This document shows positions 21,460 through 32,281 of a stretch of DNA of 43,171 bases, piece after piece. Every line of letters starts with the position of its first letter. Position 1 is the first letter of the stretch. Source of the stretch: Seison nebaliae (taxonomy: Eukaryota; Rotifera; Pararotatoria; Seisonacea; Seisonidae). The notes below the pieces were generated by a model. It saw only the letters and a program-made list of their open reading frames with translations. It had not been told where the DNA came from and ran no database searches. The translations under genes were made by a program, and so were the position numbers. The DNA lies in assembly GCA_023231475.1 (NCBI GenBank), contig JALJEE010000745.1, positions 1 to 43,171 of the forward strand. The letters run 5' to 3'.

Positions 21460-23048
21460 ATGGCCTGTGCAGCGCAACGTGCAGTGCTTGATGAATTGAT
21501 GGGAGCACATCGTAATGATGATCCGAATGTGGAGCACGAAAAAATTGATTTTACCCATCACTCTGTTAGTTGATTTGATGATTGTAGAATTGTATATTAA
21601 TATGATTTGTTGATTGATAGATTTGCAAATACTTTCTTTGCGGATTTTGTCCACATGAATTGTTTACAAACACAAAGGCAGATAAAGGACCTTGTCCACA
21701 TACACACGATTATAATATTCTTAGCAAGTTAGTAAAAATTTTATTATTTTCTCTGTGAAATCGTTTCTGAGAAAAGTTTTATTTTGAGCTGATTAAAAAA
21801 AAAGAAAGAAACGAATTGACCTAAAAGTGTACATCTAAAAATAAATTGAATGATTTTGGGATAAAATGATTTGTTTATTTTTAATTTATTTTAATGACAA
21901 TAATATAATCTTATAATACTTTAGAGCTGATGGCGATAAAAATTATTTGTCTCGTAAAAGAAATTAAATTATCTCTTTTTGAGGAAAATTGAAAGATATA
22001 CAGTTTCTCGTTTATTCTTCTTGTAACACACCTCTCATCACTATTTACTTCCATTTACTATCTGTCTTCCTTCCTGTTTGGAAGAATCATCATTTAAAAT
22101 CATTTTTCTGTTTTAAATTCTCTCTGATCATTCTGACAATTTTTCAAGAGGTTTATCTCGTCATTCGATATTTAATTATATTTTCTTTTTCTTCTTCTAA
22201 TAATCGTTTACGTCAGATATCAAGCCAGTTCCCGTTTCAATCGTCTCGGATATGAAGAACAAATGGAGAAGTATTGTCGACAACAAATCGCAGAAATCGA
22301 ACGACGAATTGTGAAGAATAAAGAACGTCTCGCATTAACTCAATCTGATGATCGTTCATTTTTTTCATTTAAATTTTAAAATTTTTTCATTTGAATAGAA
22401 CCGAATAAAGCGATTGCTCTAAAAAAGGAGAAAATTACTTCACTCGAAAAAGAAATTTCGGAATTGGTGGAAAAATCAGGAGAATATGGCAATAAAGGTG
22501 AAATAGGAAAAGCTCATGAATTTATGAATGAATGTCAAAAATTGAAGCAAGAAAAACGAGACTTAGAAATGGTTATTATTTTTCCTTTCTAAAAATCATC
22601 AAATTCTTTTAGTCATTGGCACAACCGACAGCAGCAGGAGAACAAAAATTAATGGAAGTTTGTGTTGTTTGTGGATCATTCCTTGTCGTTAACGACGCCG
22701 AGACAAGAGTTAGAGAACATACTAATGGAAAACTGCATGTTGGCTACGCAAAATTACGTCAATATATAATCGATAGAGAAGTTAAATTTTTTTTAATAAA
22801 TTTTTTCTTATTTTTTTTAGGAAGAAAAACATAAGAGATCGTCAAGCGAAACTGTTGACAGATCATCTCCACCTAATCGTTCACCATCGGACGATCGTGA
22901 GAGAAGAAGACGTCGACGATCACCATCAGATGACGAAGGACATCGAAATTCCAGACATCGACGTCATCGTGGACACCATCGTGACCGATATGATAGAGAT
23001 CGTGATCGAGATCATCATGATTCCCGAAGGAAATATCGCCGTCATTAA
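21460..23048 (+). CDS. LUC7L: LUC7-like U1 snRNP-associated splicing factor
   Basis: Six exons (21460..21564, 21621..21727, 22217..22353, 22399..22571, 22613..22780, 22821..23048) give 305 aa. LUC7 proteins sit on the U1 snRNP and stabilise U1 pairing at 5' splice sites. The N-terminus (AQRAVLDELMGAHR) and the first zinc finger (CKYFLCGFCPHELF...CPHTH) match the family. A coiled coil (residues about 95-170) leads to the second zinc finger (VCVVCGSFLVV...H...KLHVGYAKLR). The tail is a short RS/RD/RH-rich domain. Introns 1, 3, 4 and 5 are 40-56 nt, but intron 2 is 489 nt. The ATG follows TTACAG by one base, so the message is probably trans-spliced. A U1 factor is of special interest given the odd 5' splice sites here. 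Confidence 0.95.
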
Positions 23049-23404
23049 TGAACAGAATTAATCAAATAAAAGAGAAAGATAAAAATTTTGATTATTTGAC
23101 ATTTCAATTAATTTTTTTCGATCAGACTTGTGGAAAGAAGAAAATCAACTTTCTATTCAGTCGGGAGAACATTTTCACTCACCATAACTTTTATTTGGTG
23201 ATCATTTTTTTTCTTTCTTGTCTATTAGTCCAAAAAGACTCGATTATTATTTTATTAATAAAACAAAAACAACTTTGTAAAATTTAATGTGAGATGATTC
23301 TTTATAATTTCTAAAAAATTTGAAATTGATACAAATAATGAAATTATTGAAAAGAAAAATCGTTATTCAATACCACTGCTCTATAATTTGATTCTTTCCT
23401 TTAC
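23049..23404. other. Convergent 3' spacer, LUC7L / astacin
   Basis: This 356-bp spacer lies between the two stops. It is AT-rich, with AATAAA-like sequence near 23255 that could end the LUC7L message. I see no gene. Confidence 0.45.
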
Positions 23405-24418
23405 TTAATGACAGTTGTATAATTTTCGTATTTTCTGAACGTCTTGATTAGTGAGATATCGTCCTCCCAACGAATAACCATTGTCTGTTCTGGTGATGGT
23501 GGATAAACCGTTTTTGGAGAATGCAGAGGCGAAATAGTGCATGATTGAATCGAAACCATATGCTAAACCATAAGTCTTTGTTGAATATGTTGAATATTTA
23601 TTGAAATTGTGTTCTTTGCCTTATTGAAGGAAAAGAATAAAAATCAATTCTTTCAATAGAGATCAATCAAACCTGTTTTAATATTCTCCCAATGAATTTT
23701 TACATAATTATCTCTATCAGGTCGTGATTGTTCATGACGGAAACCCATTGCATGCATCGTTTCATGTTGTATCGTTCTCTCTGACATACACCCTGAACTA
23801 CTTAAGTTAATTGTATGCCAACCACCACTAACTCGTTTACCTACCTAAAATATTAAATATAAAAATATTTGAAATGAAAACAAAACGAACATGAGATGAA
23901 CAATATTGTGTTTGTCCGTTGAAAAGTAATTTATCGACATTACTGTTTTTAATTTCATTATCGGTAGCAACGCGCACGTTAATACATGAGGAAGAAAGAC
24001 CATTATTCACCGCACTTGTCAATTTATTTAAAGATTTGAGAATAGATTGTCGTTGAGCCAATGCTAAAGATAATAAATAATGAAATGATAAATAAATGAA
24101 AAAATGGAAACTATAATGATTCAATCTGAATGCATATGGTACGTCGCCATTCTTCCAATAACAATTTGAACAGACGATTGCTGCTCTTGCTCCTAACGCT
24201 TCTTCCAATTGCTCTACGATCAAAGGATGATCTTCAATCGATGACAGTTCAATATCTCCTTCAAATAGTCCTTGATCGTATATGTCTGTCTCATTTTCAG
24301 GAATAGTCTAAATTTATGAAATGTCAAATTGGAAATAATTTAAAAGAACTGGCGATAGGACAAATGCTTCTAATTGAAAGGTAATTGTCAAAACGGATAT
24401 TAAAGAAAAAAACAACAT
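23405..24418 (-). CDS. Astacin-family (M12A) zinc metalloprotease, secreted
   Basis: Five exons (24350..24418, 24112..24307, 23891..24063, 23673..23844, 23405..23619) give 274 aa. Residues 1-20 are a signal peptide (MLFFSLISVLTITF...). A short propeptide runs to about residue 65. It is followed by the mature start and the YWKNGDVPYAF segment. The zinc site is complete: HETMHAMGFRHEQSRPDRDNY (HExxHxxGFxHE). The Met-turn is DSIMHYFASAF with the following Tyr. The C-terminus ends NQDVQKIRKLYNCH, closing the catalytic domain. There is no CUB, EGF or ShK domain, so this is a minimal astacin. The substrate cannot be inferred; members act in cuticle, hatching, digestion or venom. Confidence 0.94.
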
Positions 24419-25121
24419 ATTTTACAAGAATCGGATATACTTTTCTAAAAAAAAAAACCTTCAGAACTACTTCACTATTGAAGTTGAGTAGAGTCATCTT
24501 TTAATAAAACTTTCAGTTTGTGAAGAAAACCATATGGTATTGCATCATGTCCAATTGCCTCCTACAGAATCAATATGCTTCCGACTATAGTCGTTTTGGA
24601 AAAGTTTCATATCAAAACTTTATTGATCAGGTTTAATTGTTGTCAATTGACAAATAATAACGTCCATTTCCTAATAAAACGCACATGGGAATTCCTGAGA
24701 ACAAAGTTCAACTTTCAAATTATTTGGATAGCAATTAATTCTTCTTTGTAAATTTTATTTTCATATTTAATTGCCGATATGGGAAGGTATCGATTGATTA
24801 TGAAAATTGTTTCGTTTGAGTTAACCGAAATTTGACATCAACGACCATTTTGTATAGAGATGAGTTCGTGACTATACGTATAATTGTTTGAAGTTCGTTT
24901 TTTAAATAGTGTGAAGAAGAACATCGTCATTCATTGATAAAGGGAAGAGGGCGAATTATATTGTTGACGTCACTTCCTCTCTTTTATTTGATATCGATAA
25001 CTGAAATAAAAACGCGGGAAAGCTGTTCACTATCATAAAAATAGGGAAAAGTCTCTGAATGTGAAGAAATTTCGTCTATTGACAATTCCGACAACGACAG
25101 AGAATTTCAGGGAGAAAACTC
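24419..25121. other. Divergent promoter region, astacin / small membrane protein
   Basis: This 700-bp spacer has no coding signal. It carries one perfect CRE palindrome near its middle (listed separately). Confidence 0.45.
24965..24972. promoter_or_regulatory. CRE-like palindrome TGACGTCA
   Basis: A perfect 8-bp cAMP-response element, immediately followed by ACTTCCT, an ETS-like core. It lies 547 bp from the astacin ATG and 150 bp before the rightward membrane protein ATG. It may be chance, but GC-containing palindromes are rare in this AT-rich spacer. Confidence 0.35.
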
Positions 25122-25616
25122 ATGTCAAAATTTTCAACTTTTTTCTATCTTTTTTTTATAGTCTCGTGCACAAATGGTTATTTTTGTTGAATGGGACAAA
25201 TATGTCTCTTAATCATTTCTTTGGAACAGGTTTTATTTTCGAAGAAGGAACAAGTGGTTTAGTTTGTTTTTAATTTTCCTTCTCTTATCATTTTTTAAAA
25301 GGCTTCCCTTATTTTACGGTAACAATGGTCTGTAGTATCGGTATATTATTTATATTCATATGTTAAATTTATTCTTAAATTCAAAATTTTCTTTAAATTT
25401 TTATATTTAGATAAATTTTTGAAATATTATTTAAGGAAGAAAAGAGTGGAGGAAAGTGAAGGAACACATATGGGAGATGTTCAGCCGGTTTTAACTGATA
25501 ACGTCCTCACCGTCCAACAGGAACGAGAAACAGCCAATTTAAACGTGAATGATCTTCTTCCCACATATAGTGAATTTATTAATAATCGCAACATTCCTGT
25601 GACAGATCGTAATTGA
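25122..25616 (+). CDS. Small type I membrane protein, unknown family
   Basis: Four exons (25122..25176, 25230..25256, 25302..25361, 25411..25616) give 115 aa. The ATG opens a clear signal peptide (MSKFSTFFYLFFIVSC). A 20-residue ectodomain follows, then a membrane span (FTVTMVCSIGILFIFIY), a basic stop-transfer (KFLKYYLRKKR) and a 65-residue acidic/polar tail ending NNRNIPVTDRN. The tail carries LLPTYSEF, a possible tyrosine-based or PxY motif. Exon 2 is only 27 nt. The three introns (53, 45 and 49 nt) all start GTT and keep phase 1, which is why I prefer this model to the longer unspliced frames. I recognise no homologue. Its stop lies 15 nt from the stop of the opposite gene. Confidence 0.65.
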
Positions 25617-25631
25617 AGTTTCTTCAAAATT

Positions 25632-26357
25632 TCATGTTCGAAATTTGATCTTTTCAAAGTACTTGCAGGGAAGATAACCTTCTCTATTTCCCGGTGTTAA
25701 TATGGCACCATTATCTGCCAAATAGAACTTATATCCATCTGGAAAGACTTGTGAATTTATACGAAAATGAAAATCTCGTAACCGTTCATGGCACTCGCGA
25801 CATCGATGAAGATGAAAGTGTCACATTTACGAGGTACAGCTGAAGGTTTATTTTCGTAAGTCATATGGATATGGTTCCTTCTCATCTTGTGCAAACCATT
25901 TCTAAACAATAAATTTTATTTATTTCCATAATTTTTATTTTTTAACTTTTGAATAGAATCGAGAAATGATTTGTAAGTTCCGTGATGAATGTTAATGAAT
26001 CGATGAAGATCTTCAAGATGTAATTCTTTGAAATTAATGTCTATTTCCTTCATGGAATGACCTTGATTCGCTCGAATTAATTCTTCTCCATTAGTTCCCC
26101 TAATCATTTTATATCGTTGCTTTGGTGACGTTTCAACCATCGTCTTCAATTCATCATAGCTTATTCGATGTTTTCGAATTTGAGGATGATTCAGCACATC
26201 TTTCACACTAAAATATCCATCTTTTATTCCGAAATATTTAATGATGGAAATTGAAGAAATTGAAGAAGAAACCTCCATAACTTCGAAGTTTCTCTTCAAT
26301 AGCTCCATGACGTAAAAGCCAAGTTAATGTCATGCTACTTTTAACGTGATTATCCAT
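25632..26357 (-). CDS. TRPT1: tRNA 2'-phosphotransferase (Tpt1 / KptA family)
   Basis: Four exons (26273..26357, 25947..26220, 25783..25901, 25632..25747) give 197 aa. The enzyme uses NAD+ to remove the 2'-phosphate left at spliced tRNA junctions and makes ADP-ribose 1'',2''-cyclic phosphate. All family blocks are present in order: TWLLRHGA (catalytic Arg-His), DGYFSVKDVLNHP, ETSPKQRY, LIRANQGHS (second catalytic Arg), HHGTYKSFLDSI, NGLHKMRRNHIHM (third Arg), and the C-terminal DNGAILTPGNREGYLPCKYF. Introns are 52, 45 and 35 nt; the 35-nt one is the shortest in the window. The gene lies 159 nt downstream of UFD1 on the same strand, an operon-like arrangement. Confidence 0.93.
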
Positions 26358-26516
26358 TGTAAGTGTGAAATGTTTTCTAGAATATTGAAAAGAAAATTTC
26401 AAAATTCTCTATTTTTAAAGAAAGAAATAATTGGAAGAAATATTTTAATAAAAAATCGATTTGTGACTAATAAAAAAGTGAAATGTGAGATAAATGTTAA
26501 TGACGTAGAATTTCGT

Positions 26517-27698
26517 TCAACTATTCCGTAATTTAAACGCGGGTCCTGTAAAAGCTGAAAAATCTTTCTAGAAAATTTCAAACAAAATTTTCATTTTCAA
26601 ATAATAGAAAAGTAATTTAACATTCGTATTCAATTCGCTCTCATTTACCGGTCGTTCATGAATAAATCTTATATTTCCTAAAGGATAATCATAATTTGGA
26701 ATTCCACTAAATAATCGAATATCAAAAATGAAGAAAAGAGAGGACAGAAGAAAAAACCGTTTAACAGAATGATTTATTATCTGATCTCTTTCTTCTTCTT
26801 TCTCCATATCAACTTTCTTCACTTTTTTCGGTTTCCCATCTAATCGGGTTCCTGTTCCTGCGAACGTCGACTGATATGAAGAAAAATTAAATAATTTGAA
26901 TTGAATTAAATAATTTTAATTTGAATGAAACCTGATTTTTTCCATGAATGGCCATATTGATATCATCATCTTTCGGTTTTATATTGAAATATTTATTCTT
27001 CTGAGTATTGGGACTCTCGACGAGAAACTTATTGTGAATATCGACACTAATATCAGTTTCTACAATCGATATCGCTCGTTGTGGTTTACATTCAACTACT
27101 TTCATGAAATAAATCTTTCGAAAATTATGAGAAGAAATTGAGAAGAAAATAATGAATAACTTTCCCATTATATTCCATTGCTATTCGATCGTCTTGAGTG
27201 AGACAAGCTTGTGCTCGTAATTTCATTTCTAATCTATTTGAATTGACATTGATTTGAATTGAGAAATAAAGTAGAAAATGAACACAGCAAAATAATCATG
27301 AATTTCAAAAAAATCTGGAGTTTCCGGTTCGAATCTGACAAAAGTGCCTTGTGGTAGACTGATGTAACTGACATTAATTCCATTTAACATCACTCCCAAA
27401 TTATTCAATATCCAATCCGGAACGACAACTGTTCCTTCTTCTGCTGTGAATTCGAATACTCCACAATGGGTGACTAATTTTGTGTCGATCGCTTCTAATT
27501 TGAAGAGCATCGGATATTGAACACTCATTCTAGTTAAACGATCGAGAATACTAGCAGGTAAATTAACTGGGAGAAATGAAGATAATTAATAGTAATGTCT
27601 AATGATCAACCTTTCCCTCCGAATTTCATTTGTTCATTCCTACCGATCGCCGTCATCGATACCGGTTTCAAACCGATAAATACCGGAGGCATTGCCAT
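26517..27698 (-). CDS. UFD1: Ubiquitin fusion degradation protein 1 (UFD1)
   Basis: Seven exons (27611..27698, 27284..27566, 27161..27233, 26932..27114, 26758..26870, 26622..26706, 26517..26567) give 291 aa. UFD1 pairs with NPL4 as a p97/CDC48 cofactor that delivers ubiquitylated proteins in ERAD and other extraction steps. The N-terminal double-psi barrel shows FGGKVNLPASILDRL, YPMLFKLEAIDTKLVTHCGV, TAEEGTVVVPDWILNNLG and SPDF-like PETPDFFEI, then LTQDDRIAMEYNGK and ECKPQRAISIVETD. The C-terminal part keeps the p97/NPL4-binding KRGIPNYDYPLGNIRFI and a GTGTRLDGKPKK block. The tail KDFSAFTGPAFKLRNS matches the family's RFVAFSGEGQSLR region. It is divergent from IFT52. Confidence 0.95.
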
Positions 27699-28078
27699 TG
27701 AATTGAAATCTTGAAATATTTGGTGCTAAGCAAATAACAAATGAGAAATGTGAAATGTTAAAAAATCATGTTTGAAAGTTAAACCATCATGATGGAAATG
27801 TGTTTTTATATGAATGGATCGTGTAAAATATATATGAGAGAAACAAGTGGCGTAATTGATGGTTTGAGCTTCGTTCTTCAATATCCACTTCATTTATATA
27901 TTCAAAAATTTTTTAAAAATTTACACTAGATTTAACACTTCTCCATAGCAACGTCAATTCATCAACAATTTTATTCTTTTGGTATTTTTTTCCTCTGCTA
28001 ATCATTCCACCGGAATATGCCACCACAACAAGTTCTTCATTTTTAAATTAAATCATTTCAATTATTATTCAATAGAAT
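27699..28078. promoter_or_regulatory. Divergent promoter region, UFD1 / IFT52
   Basis: This 380-bp spacer lies between the two ATGs and must hold both promoters. It ends in TTCAATAG three bases before the IFT52 ATG, a likely trans-splice acceptor. I see no further motif. Confidence 0.4.
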
Positions 28079-29622
28079 ATGATGGATGTCAGTTCAAGTG
28101 ACATTCGTATTCTAATCGACAACACGAAGAAGGAACCATTACTATTTCCTGACGGCTTCAAAAAGATGGAAAAGGAATTGAAAAGATGGAATGTTTCAAC
28201 GTTCGTTCTTTATATTTCTTCATCATTTATTCTCCCCATAAATCTATTTCAGTCATGAGAAAGGTATAACAACAGAAATTTTGAAAAAGTATCAAATATT
28301 TGTTGCACTTAATCCGAGAGAGAAGTTCACCGAAACCGAATTCCATGCTTTGGAAAAATTCATTGAGGAGGGTCACTCCGTCTTCCTAACACTCCACGAA
28401 GGAGGAGACAATAAATATGATACGAATTTGAATTATTTTCTAGAGAAATTTGGAATTTCTTGGAATAATGGTTTTTTTCCGTTTTTATCATTCTATCTTA
28501 ATCGAGTCTTTATTAGATGCTGTTGTTCGAACATCTTATTACAAATATTTTCATCCAAAAGAAGCATTGATACCGAATGGTATTGTCAATCGTAAGATAG
28601 GAGAATATTTAGGGAAGATTGCAATAAATGATGATTTCGGAGGTGGTGGCGATGATGATGATTATAATAAAAATAACGAGTTAAATTCATTTAAAAACTT
28701 AATTTTAGTAATTAAATAATTATTTTACTAATTAATTATAGATCAGTTCGATTTGTTTATCCTTATGGGTCGACATTAGTATGTCAGAATCCTGCAGCAA
28801 CAATCCTTTCTTCAGGCAGTGTATGTTATCCATTATCACAACCGATATGTGCAGTACATGGATATGATGATAAATCGTCAGGTAAATTAGTTGTACTGGG
28901 ATCGACGAAGATGTTATCCGATCAATATATCGATAAAGAAGAAAATAAAAAAATTTTGGATTTTATTATCAATTTCCTTCTGGGTAAAATTGATTTGAAC
29001 GAAATGGATGCGAATGATCCAAATGTTAATATCGATCAATTATTTTCCAATAATATTCCATTAATCAGATTGGAGAATATGTGTACATTCCAGATATTGC
29101 ATATCTATCGGAAACTGTCAAAACATGTCTACAGGATACTGATCAGATTCCTCGAGATTTCACGAAATTATTCGATCATAAATTATTCACTCTCAATACA
29201 TCATTAGTTCGTTTCATTCTCATTCTCTTCTCCTTCAATTCCCTCCGCAGGTACCGACAGTTATCGAATGTTACAAAGATTTGCATGTGGAACATACTCC
29301 GTTGACTCTTATACCACCAGAATTTGAAACTCCTCAAATGGATTTACAATTGGCAACTTTCCCGCCGCAATTCCGAGATTTGCCAGGCCCATCACTTGAC
29401 TTATTCGATTTAGACGAACAATTCTCGAGTGAGAAGACGAGACTGGCTGTCTTGACGAACAGATCGAAGAAAGAAAAGAGTCTTGAACATTTCATAAGAG
29501 AAGCGGGTGAGATGATGGGAATTATGCCTCAACTACCCGAACATTCCCGTACAGCTAAACATGTTTTGGCCTATATATTTCGAGAAATTGCAGAATTTAA
29601 GAAAAGTGAAGTTTTCGGATAA
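28079..29622 (+). CDS. IFT52: Intraflagellar transport protein IFT52 (OSM-6 / NGD5)
   Basis: Six exons (28079..28200, 28253..28470, 28517..28679, 28742..29024, 29069..29206, 29251..29622) give 431 aa, close to human 437. IFT52 is a core subunit of IFT-B1 and is needed to build cilia. In nematodes it works in sensory neurons. Family blocks: ALNPREKFTETEFHAL, LHEGGDNKYDTNLNYFLEKFGI, YYKYFHPKEALIPNGIVNR, FVYPYGSTL, SSGSVCYPLSQPICAV, LGSTKMLSDQYIDKEENKK, DQIPRDFTKLFD, PPEFETPQMDLQLATFPP, FDLDEQFSSEKTRLA. A second ATG follows the first. Introns are 44-62 nt, all starting GTT. A GGGG-DDDD low-complexity stretch sits at the linker where vertebrate IFT52 is also variable. Confidence 0.96.
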
Positions 29623-29763
29623 TTTGGCATTTCTTTTATTATTTTTCATCTATACAATTTCAAAATAGAATAATTTTATTTTAAATTAACTTAAACTCAA
29701 ATAATCATCAATTGATTATCAAAATTAATTCAAATAATGAATTAAAATAAAAATAGTAAATTA

Positions 29764-31025
29764 TCATAATTCAGTAGGAATGGCCATTTTCTCCTTATTG
29801 TCGATTATTAATTTTTTTCATTACACATGAGTCACTTACTTTGTTCCATCCAGTTGAAGGATAATAAGTAAATCCAGACACGTTCCGTTTCCGACTCACA
29901 CATTGACGGCTATTTTCATTCCTATATATAATAAATTTTCAATCAATTTTCTATGAGAAAAAAACTAACGAGACATTAGATGGTTTTTCGTCATAAATTC
30001 CATTGGGAATATGTATCACGTCATTGGTGCTCACTGATTGGACGAGACTACAAGAAATGGAATAAGAAAAATATTTTCAATAAAACTGAACTTTCCGACA
30101 ATTGTCTGTTCGGGAATGTGCGAAATATCAGTATTTTCAACATTCTTCACCAAATTGACATACTCCTTATAATTCTTATCATGACTAATCCCCTGATTCA
30201 TAACGGTACGCGCATTTATTTCACGATATCTCTCTGCAATTTTTCGACAATCCTTTCCCACATCTTCACTGACAATTCTTCTCATTTTACATTCCTTATC
30301 GATCGAATTGAAGATATCGAAATCGACACTCTCAAAACTAGTATCATCCGTTGGCAATTCAGATTGCCCACAAGAATCTCCTAATTTACATGTCTGTTCA
30401 AGACGTTCATTTATACTCTGGTCTTTATAATTCCGTCTGACAGATAAAGCACATAAGTTCAGATATAGAAAATAAAGAAAACTTCAATTTTTCAGTGACT
30501 TTTGCTTGTGCTAAAAAAACTGGTTGACTTCCATACTGGTTGTTTAAGATACCTAATACATTCGAATTATTTCGAATTGGTATTATATTTATCTTATTTT
30601 TGGGATAAATATTCTTCGTTCGCAATTTATTTGATTCAAAATTTTTCATAAGAATATCAATTTCATCCTTTATGTCGTCACTAAAAAGTATTGCAAGTTA
30701 TTAATATTCTATCTTCAAAATATAACCTCCTAATTATTGATAAGTATTTATTTATCCCGAATGCTATAATAAAATAAGCACCACGTTGAAGTAGTTTGCA
30801 AATCTTTGGTGAATATATTGCCCGTTTATGATTTAGTTCTAACAGAACACGATTCTCCAATCGTAATAAATTTTCGAACGATTTTACGTTATGAATTCCA
30901 TCGGTCAATATTTTATTGAAATTCGGTAGACATCTCACAAGATCTTCATTGGTTCTTATATCGGCGAACAAAATCAATTGAGATCGGAGTGTAACGAGAT
31001 TTTTTAATAAAATTGATCGAATCAT
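29764..31025 (-). CDS. Uncharacterised protein, 343 aa
   Basis: Six exons (30727..31025, 30483..30680, 30092..30436, 29970..30047, 29840..29921, 29764..29793) give an unbroken 343-aa frame; introns are 44-48 nt and all junctions keep phase. The last intron has a consensus GTAAGT donor. I do not recognise the family. The N-terminal 120 residues are helical and Leu/Ile-rich (SFENLLRLENRVLLELNHKR). A polar middle follows with CKLGDSCGQ and a helical Arg-rich segment (GKDCRKIAERYREIN), then a short Cys-containing C-terminus (SRQCVSRKRNVSGFTYYP). There is no clear signal peptide from the chosen ATG at 31025. An upstream exon is possible, because an acceptor-like TTTATTTCAG lies just before it. It converges on IFT52. 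Confidence 0.65.
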
Positions 31026-31514
31026 CGATAAAGGTTTCCAGTAAATTAAATTTGAAATTCGACTGAAATAAAAGTGGATGTTTAAGAGAAAACGGTGACG
31101 TTGCACTATATTTATAAAAACATCAATAAATACGTTTAATACAACGTGTATACGTGTAAGTATACGTGTACTTACAATAGCTCGTCATCATTAGATATAT
31201 TCCAGTAATCTTTTAACTATGAGTCATCCTTACGGATTTGTTTTTGCATGAAATGGAGAGAAATCATCGTCATCTTTAATAAAATGTCATTAAGACTGAC
31301 ATGTGAAATGGATTTCAATTTCTCCGACATACATACATACATCGAATCTATCTATTACTTCTCTTCTCATTCATTTCGTTTCTAGACGTTTAATTCTTTA
31401 CAAATTTTATTTTCAAATTATTTTAAATATTGGAAATATTGACTAATTAGAATATAAGATGTAATCAATAAATTAGTAGATCTTTCAGAATTATGAATGA
31501 TTAAATTTTATAGT
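31026..31514. other. Spacer left of the MITE
   Basis: Upstream of the 343-aa gene there is a TATA-like TTTATAAATATA (minus strand, near 31110). At 31146-31176 a short direct repeat, GTATACGTGTA twice, sits within an alternating purine-pyrimidine stretch. A short ACAT microsatellite lies near 31330. I see no gene. Confidence 0.4.
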
Positions 31515-32039
31515 TAGAGCTGTCCAAATGAACATGAACAGAATGTACATTTTTCGAACGAAAATTGTGGACTCATGCGGTTCAAAGATGCGGTTCTTGA
31601 AAAGTGTTCACATCAGTTGTTTGAACAAAGTTTGAACAATTATTTAATTAATTAATAATTTAATAATAGTAGTTACTAATAATTAATGTAATAACTAAGA
31701 AGTCCAGATTTCCGCACTGGAAAAATCTAAAAATATAACAAATATATTTCGTTAATACTTTTATTATTAATTACATAAATATTTAGTTATTTGTTATATT
31801 ATTATATGTTTCCAGTGCGGAAATCTGAACTTTTTAATTATTACATTAATTATTAGTCACTACTATTATTAAATTATTAATTGTTCAAATTTTTTTCAAA
31901 CAACTGATATGAACACTTTTCAAGAACCTCATCTTTGAACAATGTATAGGAGTTTCATGAAATATGTTTTTTATAAATCCTGACTCCACAATTTTCGTTC
32001 GAAATATGTATTCTGTTCATGTTCATTTGGACACCTCTA
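31515..32039. mobile_element. Foldback MITE with long terminal inverted repeats, hAT-like
   Basis: A 525-bp imperfect palindrome. The ends read TAGAGCTGTCCAAATGAACA and its complement. The arms, about 200-235 bp each, stay complementary through an inner block (TTTCCGCACTGGA on the left, TCCAGTGCGGAAA on the right) with a short AT-rich centre. It holds no ORF, so it is non-autonomous. Ends starting TAGAG and flanks TTTATAGT / TTAATAGT (7 of 8 identical) fit an hAT element with an 8-bp target duplication. The superfamily call is inferred from ends only. Arm divergence suggests it is not very recent. Confidence 0.8.
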
Positions 32040-32281
32040 TTTAATAGTTCTAACAAGGGAAGTATCCGATATGCAGGAAACGAAATTAAAATTAAAAATA
32101 AAAATAGGATATGTAAAAAATAATGCTTATTAGGATAGCATTTTTATTTTCTGCCATTTGTTTCTATTAGTGCCTAAAATGGTGCAAAGTTCGTGTAGTT
32201 ACTATAAATACAGTAATGGCGGTATATAGCATTTTTATGTAAAATTAATTAATGTTTTTTTAAATTTTTTTACGATTTTAT

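Noticed and set aside
22855-23061. Acidic/His-rich plus-strand frame inside LUC7L.
   Set aside because: It is an out-of-frame shadow of the RS/RH-rich LUC7L tail.
25676-25902. Plus-strand exon-like frame (NLLYFPVLIWHHYLP...) and a downstream SHMDMVP motif recalling M20 peptidases.
   Set aside because: It is the exact reverse of the TRPT1 C-terminal exons, whose conserved family blocks (NHIHM, ILTPGN, PCKYF) read on the minus strand; no donor phase joins it to the membrane protein gene.
31146-31176. GTATACGTGTA direct repeat as a possible Z-DNA or regulatory element.
   Set aside because: It is only two short copies in simple-sequence context, too little to support a function.
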